Source: Physcomitrium patens (Eukaryota; Streptophyta; Bryopsida; Funariales; Funariaceae). Taken from it: a DNA stretch of 64,000 nt. Shown here piece after piece: positions 1 to 12,313 of this stretch. The position numbers and the translations under genes were made by a program. Numbering within the stretch: position 1 is the stretch's first letter; every line of letters starts with the position of its first letter. Location of the stretch: contig NC_037267.1 in assembly GCF_000002425.4 (NCBI RefSeq), forward strand, positions 5,244,941 through 5,308,940. Direction: 5' to 3'. Below the pieces are notes generated by a model. It was not told the origin of the DNA, searched no databases, and saw only the letters and a list, made by a program, of their open reading frames with translations.

Positions 1-121
1 TAAATTATATTTCTTATAAATTCTTATTTAAAATTATGGTTATCAAAGTTTATAAAATTGATTTTTTATTTATGTATTATGGTAGAGAGTTTTATAATAA
101 ATTTTAAAATTATTTCTTTAT

Positions 122-143
122 CTTTTTGTTTTGTATTGTTTTG

Positions 144-174
<31 letters not shown>

Positions 175-184
175 TTTTTTTTTT
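122..184. repeat. TTTTG simple repeat and T tract
   Basis: About seven to eight TTTTG units run into an uninterrupted T tract. This is low-complexity sequence with no coding content. Confidence 0.9.
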
Positions 185-610
185 CCTTTGTCTTTGAGAT
201 ATTATTAAAATAAAATTTTATAATATGAGCTTATAGAAAAGCCAAAATTAGAAAATAATAAAATTATAATATCAATAAAATTACAAAATTTAAAACAATA
301 GAAATTGTATTGATACATTTGTGATAAAAAATATTGATGAATTTAATATTAGCATATATGATATTTCTTTAAACTTGTATGTATGATAAAAAATATATAT
401 ACTATAAAACTATGCAAGTAATAGTTAATGTGAAACGTCAAAATTCTAATGTTTTAATAAACATCTAATATCTTTAATGATAAATTGAGCAGAGAATAAA
501 TCTATACATGAAATTTTAAATATGTTTGGCCATAAGAGAAACATGTTTATTTAAGTAGAGAATATTGTTCCCACACTCAACGTTTATATTATATTTCAAG
601 TTCTATTTTT

Positions 611-633
611 CTATAGGGATCCTCTAGATCACC

Positions 634-637
<4 letters not shown>
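611..637. other. Cloning-site-like sequence (possible vector residue)
   Basis: The string CTATAGGGATCCTCTAGA followed by TCACCTGCA resembles the end of a T7 promoter joined to a BamHI-XbaI-SalI-PstI polylinker with two single bases missing. It lies directly against a long AT repeat, where clone-based assemblies often break. A chance genomic match is possible. Confidence 0.35.

Positions 638-687
<50 letters not shown>
637..687. repeat. (AT)n microsatellite
   Basis: About 25 uninterrupted AT dinucleotides. Confidence 0.95.
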
Positions 688-689
<2 letters not shown>

Positions 690-3600
690 AATGTAGTTCT
701 TAAAGCATACAATAATGCTTTTGTAATGATTCAAATTACAAGTGCCTTGTGTAAATGTTTTAATGTTGATGAATTAATCAAGTAAAAAAAACAACTGATC
801 ATAGATATTTAACACCTACATTTTGTTTCTTGTCATATTAATGCTATCAAAAGCTTTGGGCTAAGCTCATAAATCTTTAGTCTACTAATATTGCCTTTTA
901 TAATATTTTCTAAAGAACGAAATCTATTTTCTTGCGATTCATCTATAAAATATATTTTAAAATAGATATGCATTTTATAAATTTTTATTGATTCCCAAAT
1001 TCTTTTATATTTTCTATCCATCTATTATATCTGTTTTATGCTTTCTAATACTATAGAATCACCTTAAAAATACTAAAGGAATATTTTCTTACAAAGACAT
1101 ATCTACTAATCCATTAAGTGCACCACATAATTTAAATACATGTTAACTATCTCAAATATTAATTTAAAGAAGATAATTTTTAAATTCATTTTTTAAAATA
1201 ATAATATTCAAACTATAGACAATTATGCACTTTTGTTCATCTTGACAAAAATCCTAATAACATATACCTTGTAAATACTTTATCATATGTCATTTCATAT
1301 CATATTGTTTACAAATAATCTTTATGAATCCATTTTTTTCTTTGTCTTATTTTAGGCTAAAAACTTTAAATCAAAAATAAATTAATATATTAAGATTTGA
1401 ACTCGTAAAGAGGGGTGTACAAAAGATAAAAAGAATAAAAAAACCCTTTACAATAACAAATCTTGTACTTACTAAAAAAATAATAAAAAATAAATATAAT
1501 ATTCAAAAAGCATATATAAACACAATTCTTAATACAAGCAAACATAGCATTGTTTTAGTTAATTCAAGTTATTTTCTATCCTTAGATGTTTTTTGTATGA
1601 AAATATGTTTTTAAAATAAGTTATTTTAATAAAAAATTTAGAGTAGAAAAGACAAAGAAAAACTTTTTATTTATACTGTCACTTCATAAGTTTGAATAAA
1701 CAAAACCATACTAAATGGCTTCAATGAACATTTTTATATTAAAAGCATTTGGTTGATTTTTCTTTGCATAGTGTTCCATGAGATCTACTATGTAAGTTGG
1801 TGACAAGTTAGGCTTTTACAAAAGTGTTGGCTAGCAATAGAACCACTAATTAAACTTAATTAAAAATAACAAGGTTGAGATCTAAATCTCAAAGAAAAAT
1901 AAGATCTCATTATAAATGATCTATTATTATAAAATTTTATGAATGCTTAGAATCCATCTTATTTTTTTAGCCTGAATTTATTTGTTTTTTTTGGTTTGTT
2001 TTTTTTTAGCAAAAATAAAAAATTTTCTTATTGTAAAAAACCAATACAAAGTGTTTGGCCTAAACATGAATAAGAAATCCTAGCCAAGTAGTAATTCAAT
2101 ATAGACATTCCAAAGGAATGCAATAATACAACTCCTTCTTATTAAAAATCTATTCTATCTCAAATCCTTGATTTGATGAATTGCCACGTACTTTTTCTAC
2201 TTAATTTGGTACATATGATTCTATTATTTTCCTAGCTAGTGTTTAAGGCTTTGTACCAAATATTTGGAGCTTTTTCTAAAATCTTTTCTAAATCTTTGTT
2301 TGATTCTATGAAAGCATAGTTTGTGAATCATTACTAGATCCAAGTTGTGAATTTTTTTGTGGATCAATTTTCATCAGTAAATGCTCAAGTATTGTGGTCT
2401 AATTAGATCTCTTCTAATATGATTCCTCTAAGAATGGACCATATTATGTTGGATTTATCAAATATTTGGAAATTTATGTGCAAAGATGCAATAGATCCAT
2501 TTGAATCTAGAGTATAGCAGATGATTGTTTGGTTTATGTTATATGTTATGTTTGATGCTTGATCTCTATTTTTATACTTTCTTTGCTCTAAGACATGCCT
2601 ACAAGTGGTAGAGTATAGTATTTGCTATTCCAAAATAAAAAGAATATAAGATATCAATATTAAAAATAAATTTACATTGATAATCATAACTCTATTCATT
2701 GATAATTATAATTCTATGTTATATACTTTAATTAAAGGTTGCTTTGTTTTGTGCGCTTCTTGAATGCCATATATTTTTCTAACATGCTTGTAGGTTATTT
2801 GAGAGTTTATTTTTTCATTTGATAGTACTGATGTTGATAGTGGCTTGTATTCTATGAAATAGTAATCTCCTTATAGGAATCTATGGTGTAGGGCAGAGCC
2901 TTGTGGTACAGATTATTTGCAATATAGGAATAGGAATGCCAAAATATAAAATCAAGTTTAAGATTTTTGATTTAAAAGGCCCAATTGGATATAGTCTTGA
3001 ATAGATTTAGAATTGAGAATTAGTATATGGAATAGATTTTATAGTATAAGAGTAAGCTTAGACGGAGCATATTGTATCCTAGATGTGGTATCAATAAAAA
3101 AATGAATTAAAGATTCCGATTGTAGATGTAACTTTAGAAAAAGTGAATCATGTATATATTGCATTTGTATAAAAATAATTTCTTATTATTATTTCTATTA
3201 TTATAAATATTTAGTTTATTTTTTGTAATATTTAAGACTAGTGGTATTTCTAGCTTGGTAATCTATCCACTTGCTTCTTTGGTTGTAAATTTGAAAGTAA
3301 TATGTTGCTAGTCTAGCCATACTTTTTGGGGTCAAATTTGAGGTCTTTGGTTGGTCCATAGAAAAAATTAATTAAATATTTTTTGCTAATTTTTTCTAAT
3401 TCAATGATCTTAATTCTCTTTGCAGTAGATATGATGCAATCTTTATGAGTTATGTTTGTAGATACTACATTAATAAGATATAGATCAAAGATAATCTATA
3501 TTTTTAAGTTATAGACTGATTAAAGTGTTTGGACTACATGAGTAATAATGAAGATCTTATTACTAATTTTATCATATAAGACTTTAATCTCTTGAGTGTG

Positions 3601-5640
3601 TGAAGAACAAAAGTTTGTAGATACTTGTATAATTATAGTTGGGCCTAAAATAGTTTTTGGAATATAAAATTCTAATTAATTTCTTTTTCTAACTACTTGA
3701 AGGTCTTTGTGCAAGAGATCTCTAAATTTTTCTTTGATGGATAAATTAATGGCCTTCCATCTTTATTCATCACTATCAAAGATTTGAAATTGGGCCTTTA
3801 CTTTAGTCTATAAGAAGCAATGGTTTTAGTCCTATGTCTAATAGTCCTCTATTTTGCTAAGGTCTTTATTGAAAATTTTAACAACTCTTACTATTATGAA
3901 AGTTGACTAAATGGTTGTGGAAGACTTTAGACTAAATCATATTCTAATGTTGCAAGCTTTGTAGTACCTTTTGGCCTCTTCTATGGAATTGATTTCACAA
4001 CTTTCTACTTGGCTTTTCTAATTTGGAACCAAATTTTTGAGCTTATTAATTTACAATGATCTTTTACATTAAATCAATATGGTTTGAGTCTCTATTTTTC
4101 TTTTTTGGTAGGTTGGCATGTTGCTAACCTGTATCTAAAAAAAATGAGAAGGTTAAAGTGACTTGGTTTACATGCCTTAATTATCCACTTGCTCAATAGA
4201 TAATTCATTTCATCATCAAAGTTGGTGAGACTAAGCCTTTTAATTTTTTTTTTCATTGTATATGTCCTCTAAATCATATGTAAGCATACTAAATATTCAT
4301 GTCTATATCAAAAATAGATTCAAAGTAGTACTTTAATTTATTTGATAATTTTTTTAGATTTAATATCTACCACTATAAAATACCAGAAAGTTGATATGAG
4401 TACTTCATTGAAAATTAATCTATGTCTTGCAAAGAAGACTTTAGTGAAGAATAAAAATGTAAGTTTTTTTAAAAAAAATTGATATATTTTTTTTAATATT
4501 AGATATAATAATGAATAAGCCAAAAGAAGTTTTCAATAGCTTGATAAGCTGATCCTTGAGTACCTATATCCAACTAAGGTCTTGTATCCATGTAGAAGGT
4601 GGGCCTTGCTTGCCTATCTAATATGATCTTGATTTGATCTAATTGATGACAAGACCAAAGACAATGTTGAATATATCAAATATGTCAATATTACTTGTTA
4701 ATGCACAACCTTGAATTTGAACAAAGATAACAACCTTGAATTTAAACAATCTTAATTATTAATGTACAACCTCTCAATGGACTTCTATTCTTGCTATGGC
4801 TATAAGATCTTATAGTAATGGATGACTTTAAGTCGAATTATCTTTCAAGTTGCTAATTTGGATAGTAGTATGGAAAGTACACTAGGATTTTCACTCTCTC
4901 TTTAGTCATTTTGATGTTGACTTTGAGATCAATGGGCAGGAAAGAGAGCTATTCTAGGTTTGTTAAATTCTTGGCGGAGAATTATTTTCAACCAACTTCT
5001 ATTGTAGCTTGGCCTTATCATATTAAGTTGACATATCACCTTTCATTATTTCTTTATGAGAAAGTAGCTAATAGGAAATTTTTATGGCTAATTTGAATTT
5101 TGAAAACCACTACATTTGGAGTATATAATGCTATGATTGTTATAGTAGGATTGTTTGGTATTAGGCTCATGGTGCTATGGTGACTCTTCTTTTGAGAATT
5201 CTTTGGCTCTCTTCTTCTTGTTGCTTGAGTAGAAAAGATGACAAGTCATACAATTGGTGGATCTATTCAAAACATATTTCCTAGGACAATGTTGTCTAAA
5301 GACTATATGACTTGATTATTAGTAGCCACATTATTTTGAAAGTTTAAATTAAAATTATATATTTTATTGGTAGAATTGATAAGATATTTTGATTCTTTTA
5401 AATCTCTTAGTAGAACTAAGAGTACTTCAGTGGTAGAGGGGATCTTCTCTTTGACAACTTAGGCCAAGGTATCCATTTCAATGTCAAGTGAGAAAGCTTC
5501 GTCATTATGAAGTTGTGGTAGTTCTTGCACAACTCTTTGTCCTTGTACTACTACAATAAAGCCATATAAATTTGATTGTACCAATTTTGATTTGTGGTGT
5601 ATGAACATGAATCTTTAAGCTTCTTATTCTTCCATTCTTT
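690..5640. other. AT-rich stretch without recognisable genes
   Basis: No ORF here exceeds about 60 codons and I recognise no protein domain. A TGGTATCA motif near 3,088 resembles a plant initiator-Met primer-binding site, but I could not find an LTR to go with it. The part from about 3.2 kb rightwards may belong to the decayed retroelement whose Gag-like part lies at 5.75-6.52 kb, but the frames are too broken to assign. Confidence 0.4.
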
Positions 5641-5751
5641 TTTTATTTTTTAGTTGATTCTTTCTTGAATATGGCAATCTTTCCATCTTTTATTATTATT
5701 GTTTTGGTTGTTGGTAAATATACTTCTTGACCTTGTTTTTAGATAGTCTTG

Positions 5752-6521
5752 ACAATCCCTAATTCTATGCTTAACTTAGACAAAACCTACAATATATTAG
5801 AAGGTTTGAATAATCTACTATTATGGTCATTAACTTATATGACTACTTATCTTTGATCTTAATTTCAATCTCTCAGCCTAGGCGGATATCAAGTAAGATA
5901 CAAAAGTGTAGTTCAATGAATATACTATTATTTGTGTCTATTCCATGTGGAGATCAACATATCTTTGTTATTCCTAGAATCAAATTGTAGTGTCCATTGC
6001 TAGAAGATATACAAGTGGCCATTGTCACAACATGGCATAAGTACTAATACTTACTCAATTAGATTTTGGTATGGAATATAAAGGCATAAGAATTCTTGAT
6101 CTACCTCATTGCTCAACTTGAGACTTCCATTCAAGAGTTTGGAGTTGAATTTGTCCAACCATATTGTTTAGTTTAGCTAAGTTTGCTACTAATGAAACAT
6201 TCTACAATCACTTGTTCTTGCATATATCTCTCCTTTGCTTCTACCATCTCTATTGATACATGAATTTATTTACATTAGATATTGATTAAGAATCTTACAT
6301 ATTTTCTTGTATATCCATCTGATAAAAGACTTTCCATCCTTGGACCTAGTCGAATTAATCTCCATCTTAACACCTTGTACTTTGATTGATTCCACCAAAT
6401 CCACTCTTTGCACATATGCCATGTTCTCATAATTGTGGAGGTTTTGCTTTTCTCTTTTCGTTCCAATATGGGCCACTCCTACTCCTAATTGGACTGCATT
6501 GGCATAACTATTGGTAACCAT
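5752..6521 (-). mobile_element. Decayed retroelement Gag/ORF1-like relic
   Basis: On the minus strand an 83-codon open frame (6,270-6,521, starting MVTNSYANAVQLG) is followed after several stops by what looks like a broken CCHC zinc knuckle. The codons for C-R-F-C are at 5,780-5,791 and those for H-R-I-R-D-C at 5,752-5,769, separated by 10 bases, so a frameshift lies inside the knuckle. A lysine/arginine-rich stretch follows. This order fits a retrotransposon Gag or a LINE ORF1, but I cannot tell which class. The identification rests mainly on the knuckle. Confidence 0.3.
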
Positions 6522-6530
6522 ATTACTGAG

Positions 6531-6546
6531 TAAACCCTAACCCTTA
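6531..6546 (+). other. Telo-box-like motif
   Basis: AAACCCTAACCCTT is two near-perfect units of the plant telomere repeat. Short telo-boxes occur in plant promoters and as interstitial telomere traces. It sits at the border between AT-rich DNA and the GC-rich pectinesterase island. Confidence 0.45.
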
Positions 6547-6598
6547 CTCCTCTCTCTGATTGTTATTCACTTCCTACTTTGGTGTTGACTTCAATGGT

Positions 6599-6674
6599 CA
6601 AATCAATGAGAAAGTTGTATCAAAATTAAATCCACAATATGGTTGGACAAATCAATGAGAAAGTTGTATCAAAA
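6599..6674 (+). repeat. 27-bp direct repeat, 49-bp period
   Basis: Two identical 27-bp copies occupy 6,599-6,625 and 6,648-6,674. They begin CAAATCAATGAG and end TTGTATCAAAA. They are separated by 22 bp and lie just before the composition change. Confidence 0.85.
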
Positions 6675-6679
6675 CTACC

Positions 6680-7242
6680 CTAAGGTTGCTCGATAGCTGT
6701 TTCTGCATCACTGACTGGTTAGTGTCATACCTTCTCATTGCCGATCTCTCTTACCGGCAATGTCGAAGCTCCATCGCTCCCATCCATCATTCAGCCTGGC
6801 CCTATCTCGTACAACCAGTTTCGGCCCCCCGATTCCAACACCGACCACATTTTCACGCTCACCGACCAAGCAAATTCGATGTTCAAAGGGTTGCGAATGA
6901 AAAGCGAACCGATCTCTGGCATCTTGTAAGGGCACATGACCGTTGTTCGTCACGGGAATCTAATCGTGCAAGCTCCACACATTCTTTAAATTGCACACTT
7001 GTCACCGGGCAACTAAAGCAGAGAGTCTCACAACTAACATAAGAGCGGTCATATATTCTCTCCGCTGTGTTGTCGAATGTGAACATATGAATGAAACTGG
7101 GATTTTGTGTAGCATCCGGCGCAATCGTCGGTTGGCATCGGCGTTACGAGATTCCGTCAGAGGTGAGGGTGGATTCCCTCGACGCCTTTCTTCCTGAGCA
7201 GACTAGCAGATCCAACTCACGCACCAAAGTTACGGATCCAAC
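6680..7242 (+). other. GC-rich 5' flank of the pectinesterase
   Basis: The composition changes abruptly from AT-rich to GC-richer here. Short ORFs exist on both strands but none is recognisable. A possible TATA element (ATATATTC) lies near 7,049. This is most simply the promoter and 5' leader of the downstream pectinesterase gene, by position only. Confidence 0.35.
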
Positions 7243-9250
7243 ATGGATGCAGTGGCATTGTTCAAGTGAACCGTGAATCCTAGAACTCCGAACTCTTTTT
7301 GAGTCAGCGAGCTCCGTAGGACAAGTCTCGCAGAACATCGGTTGCTACATGAGGGGTGAGAATTGGCAATTGGTCGAGTTGAGAGGAAGGTCTCCTCGCA
7401 CATCATCGAAATCTCGTGGAATTCTGATAGCTCGAGACGGGGAAGTGCTGTAGCTTGGTGTACATTGCCGTGGTGGCGCTGACAGTCGGCGGTGTCTAAA
7501 TAGGGGTCCCGCTTGCAAGGAGGAAAGTAAAGGAGAAGTTCCCCAAGTTTGGCGAGGAAGATGTCAGCAATGTCTGTCAAGCGACTTCATATCCCACCAC
7601 TTGCAATCAGAGTTTAACCAAGGCAAACGTCAGTGCAGATACCTACGGCGTCATTCGCCACTCCCTTCGCACTGCGGAGGGATGTGTGCAGTCTACCCTG
7701 CAACTTGTTCTACAATTAAACCCATTCACGAATGGGAGCATCGTCGCTGCCGTGGATGTTTGCGTGGAGTGCCTCGAGATGGCCAGGGAGGAACTCGATG
7801 CAGCTGTAGCTACGGTCCAGACGTCCGACGCGACTGCCCGACGGTGAGCACTGAATGACTTGAAGGTGTGCGTGAGCGCCGCCATGGAACTGCAAAAGAC
7901 CAGCATCGATTCAATCAAAGAGATTAGCCTTACCGATGAGTTTCGTCTCCAGGAAAGCTCTAGACACTCATACGAGCTCCTCAGCCACGCCCTTGCAATT
8001 CTGAATGCTCTCGCGGTATACGGGGAGCATTTCTTGTTGTGGAGGCCAACGGCGTTCAGTTTGCCAGACGGCGTGAATGCTTCTCTCATACCGAGCTTGC
8101 CTGGCACGCCTGGCCACCGCCATCAAAAGCTCGTCTTTGCAACCTCGGGTGATAATCCTTCTCCCCCTGATTGGATAGACGCACAGACGCGGCGCCATCT
8201 ATTGAATAATCCCACTTATGATGTAGTTGTAGAGCAAGACGGCTCCGGGAAACTCAGGACGATTCAAGAAGCCGTAGACGCTTACAATGAAAATTCTATC
8301 CGTAGGGTGATTTACATCAGGGCAGGTGTTTACAAGCAGCAAGTGACTGCCCAAGACGGCGAAGTTCTTGACATTTATTGGCGATGGCACAAACACAGTC
8401 ATCACGGGGAGCAGGAATGTGGCGCTCGAACAGGGCACGACCACCGTTAGAAGCGCAACTTTAAGTAAGTCATTCTCGGTCGAATGAATCAGCTGGTTAC
8501 TGCCAATGAAGGGTTTTCTGCAGAGTATTCACCATGTCTATTTGAAACTTTGTGCAGTCGTGTTGGGTAGGGGATTCATTGGCCGGTCCTTCAAAGTGGA
8601 GAATACCGCGGGACCTTTAGGTTACCAGGCAGTGGCGTTCCGCGGCACGGCCGACAGAACTGTCATGTATCAGGTGACATTCGATGGATACCAAGACACT
8701 TTGTACGCGCATTCATTCCGCCGGCACTACCGTGGGTGCACCATTTTACGGCACAGTCGACTTCGTGTTCGGGAACGCCGCTGTCTGCTTCCAGTCGTGC
8801 CAGTTCATCGCGAAGATGACCACTCTACCCCGGAAACAGAACACGTACACAGAACAAGGCAGGACGGACGCACATCAGAACACGGGCTTTTCGTTTCAGA
8901 ACTGCATATTCGACGGAATGGACCACCTGAAGCTCAACACCGCACTGCACAAATCCTACCTCGGGCGGCCCTGGAAACAATTCTTCGTGTGCGTGATCAT
9001 GAAATCGGAAGTGAAGGACCACATCGACCCACAAGGCTGGCTCCCATGGAACAAGACCAGCTTCGGTCTTTTCACCTCTTTCTTCGCCGAGTTCGAGAAC
9101 TTCGGACCTGGCTCCAGCACGGTGAACCGGGTTCCTTGGTCGCGCCAGATCTGGTCCGCCGCCACAGCAATCCGGTACCATGCCAGCAGCTTCGTGCAAC
9201 CCAGGCAGTGGGTCGCAGACCACAACATCCCCTTGACAACCACGTTGTGA
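7243..9250 (+). pseudogene. Pectinesterase with N-terminal inhibitor (PMEI) domain, frame broken
   Basis: Type-I plant pectin methylesterase: it would demethylesterify cell-wall homogalacturonan. A possible start is at 7,243 (MDAVALFK) or 7,349. A hydrophobic anchor-like segment is encoded at 7,455-7,496. The PMEI-like domain begins near the motif NVCQATSYPTTC (about 7,569-7,604) and continues to about 8,020. The catalytic domain begins at YDVVVEQDGSGK (8,217 on). A 93-bp GT-AG intron fits at 8,465-8,557. Family signatures are all present: GYQAVAFR, YQDTLY, the GTVDFVFGN aspartate and YLGRPWK. Breaks: in-frame TAA at 7,497, TGA at 7,845-7,847, a frame change around 8,354-8,365, and an extra T in the run at 8,744-8,747 after which the frame shifts until the stop at 9,248-9,250. 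It is either a recent pseudogene or a gene with assembly errors, since the domain sequence is otherwise well kept. Confidence 0.85.
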
Positions 9251-10050
9251 ACCCATTAAAAAACTGGGATCAATCACGATGAATCCCTTTCAACTGCGAG
9301 TCTCAGATCGATACAACGATCGAACCGCAACTGCAATCATCGATATGGACAACTAGTCGCGATTGTCACCCCGTTGCGCATCTGAACGCAAAGCTGATAC
9401 ATTGACTTCCTGCGGCGTGAAATCCAAGGTGCATCAATAACTCCACAGAATTTCGGATCCATCACACAGTTTGCTTCATGCTGGTAGACTCAATGATCAT
9501 TGAGCCTTTGGATCTGGTGGCGCATTCCTCTAGATTCCCACGTCTGTTTACGGAATCTAGATTCTCTTGTAATGGAATCTATAAACCACATGAAAATTCT
9601 AGCATGATGTTCTCGAAATGGCGGGTCTACAGAAAGCTCTGGTGCATTCTTCAAGATGAAGCTTCTTCCCGTATGTCCACGGTCTGCAACCAGCTCATGT
9701 TCGTTCCCTCTGTTGAATGAAAATAAACACCATGAACCATGAGGTCATCTTGTCGCAACATAAGTTGAACAATGTAAGATCTTTGTATGTGTGTTGTGGG
9801 TATGAGTGTATTTTGCACTTTTGGAAAAATGCCATTCAAGTCTTTTCCATGAGGTTGCCACATACGTGCCAAGTAAAGGAAAATGTCGTCTCGAAAGCTT
9901 ACTGAATCCAAATTTTCTTCCAAAGAATGCTATTTGATTACACACATGAGGTGTACAGGTTTTTACATTAGAATATATACTTATAATTTCTGTTCGAAAT
10001 AGCTTGGATACAAGCAAAAGTGAAACAACTTACAGTGACTCTCTGTGTGT

Positions 10051-10052
<2 letters not shown>
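9251..10052. other. 3' flank of pectinesterase, no gene recognised
   Basis: Composition falls gradually back to AT-rich. ORFs of 62-90 codons on both strands overlap one another and show no recognisable domain. Part is probably the 3' untranslated region of the pectinesterase. Confidence 0.4.
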
Positions 10053-10053
<1 letters not shown>

Positions 10054-10095
<42 letters not shown>

Positions 10096-10110
10096 TATAC
10101 ATATATATTG
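10054..10110. repeat. (AT)n microsatellite with AC interruptions
   Basis: An AT dinucleotide tract with a few ATAC interruptions at its right end. Confidence 0.95.
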
Positions 10111-12280
10111 AATCCTAAGGATTTTGTAGCTTTGTAGTCCCCATGGGCTTTAATGCCGTAAATTTGACAAAAAATTCCAATTATTTACACATGACTGATG
10201 TCCTTCAACTTTAACTATTTTTTTAGATATGCTAACTTTTTTTTTACAATATTGACTGGTGCTTTTTAAAACATTGAAAAGACCAATTTTTTTAAATTTT
10301 AGAGTTTAATCTACCTTGGTGAATAATGAATTTATTTTGGGATTAAGAAAACTTGATACATTGATGTACTAGCTCTTTATTAGTATTCTGAATCATATTT
10401 TTGTATTTAATTTTTTAATTTTAATTTTCAAATAGTATGCATTGAAAATTATTTTTATTATTATTTTATTCTAATTGTTCTATTTTTCTATTTAAAAATA
10501 TACTAGATATTGTTATGTAAATCCAAGAAAATATTTAAAATGTAGTTTTTTGAATTTTTTCATAAAATATGCAGTTGTATCTTGCTTTGTTGGAAAAAAC
10601 CTCTATTTATTATATTTAATTTTTTTTGATCAATTGATCCGATTAAATCATATGATCGAAAGTAAAATTACTATATTTATAAAAAGCCAATAGAAAAATT
10701 TATGTTTTTTTAAAATAAGAATAAGAGTTTTTTATACAAAAAAATCTTTATCTATTTTACATATAGATCTCATATTAAAATACTTAGATTTTAAATTTAG
10801 AATCCAAATTCTAATTCCAAAGCATTGTAAAAATTTTAAATAGTATTAAGATCAAGCAATTAGTGCAATTTTCATAAAGTAACTAATTGTGATAGATTTC
10901 TAAGGGAATATCATGGATAAAGAATTAAAATAAACAACATTTATTTTGTAAATATAATAAATAATATAATAGTTGACAAGAATAAAAAAAAATAGATCTA
11001 GAGGAATGAATATATTTGAGGAATCAATTCTAAAATTGCATATAGATCTTAGTACACTTCTATGTAAATGTCCACACTCTAACAACATTAAATTGCTAAT
11101 ATAAAAAATTAATTAGCTTAGAAAAAAAAGCATAAAAAAATAATAACTATAATATAAATTAATACAAAGATACATTACTAATCAATTTAGGTACAAGGTA
11201 CAATCATTTATTAAAATCTATTAATTTTACTAAAAACTATTATTTTTATCTACAAACTTTACACTAGATAATATTTTGATAACAAAAGAAACCATTTAGT
11301 TGATTGAAACTTCTAAACTTCTAATTCCTACTCAAATTTGGACATTATTATAATTTAGAACGTATTTATATTTAAGGTTTTATTTGATGCTATAAAAAAT
11401 TCAAGATTTAAGTAATGATTAATTTACATGATTTAATTTTTATTTAAAAGTAAAAAAATATTTAAATTAAATACTATTTTTACTTAAAGGTTTTCTATTA
11501 AAAAAATATAAAATATAAAATAATTTAAATTTCCTAATACTTATTATAGTTTAAAAAATTCCAAATATTATGATATAAGTTTCTATAAAAAATATAAACA
11601 TTTGGTACATTTTATCATTTAGAAATATTGATAAGTAAATTCTAAGTCAATACACTCATAATTTAACCTTAATCATTATAGGTAAAGAAAAGAAACTAAA
11701 TAAATCTCTAAAAATCTATAATATTTTTTCTCAATTATATAATTTAGATTTCGATCTGTTCAAGTAATTAACTCATTTGCAACACATCAAAATTCAAAAA
11801 TCACAATAGACCAATCAATTTGGATAATTTGGGCATTTACTAAAAGCATTGATCTAATTGTGCTTGATGTAGCAAAAACCAAAGACAGGTAGAGAAAATT
11901 AGCTTTAAATATTTTTTAAATTTTTATATTCTCTATTGTTTTATATGTTGTATATGTAGGATGTAAAGACCTAAATTTTCTTAAAACTCTTATCTTTTAT
12001 TTATTTAAAATATCAAGTAAATTTTATTTTGTAACAAAAAAAGAAAAAAGAAAAAAGAAAAAATCATCATCATTATCAAAATTTTCATAGCTTTTAATAA
12101 AGGTGTCTCCAAAGTAAGAATATAATACTTAAAATATGCATATATAGATTTTAGTAAAGATATCTTTGTAATAGGAGAAACATATGAAGTAAAAAAATTA
12201 ATTAATCAAATAATTTTCATAAAGCCTACCTTTATAAAATCCAAAATAAAAGAATTATAATCTACATAAGTGCTCTACCA

Positions 12281-12313
<33 letters not shown>

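Noticed and set aside
4911..5096. 61-codon ORF starting MMLTLRSMGRKES
   Set aside because: Isolated in stop-rich AT DNA, with no domain and no supporting signals.
8643..9282. 258-codon ORF at 8,506-9,282 taken whole as a protein
   Set aside because: Only the part from about 8,558 to the T run at 8,744 is in the pectinesterase frame; the remainder is out of frame after the extra T.
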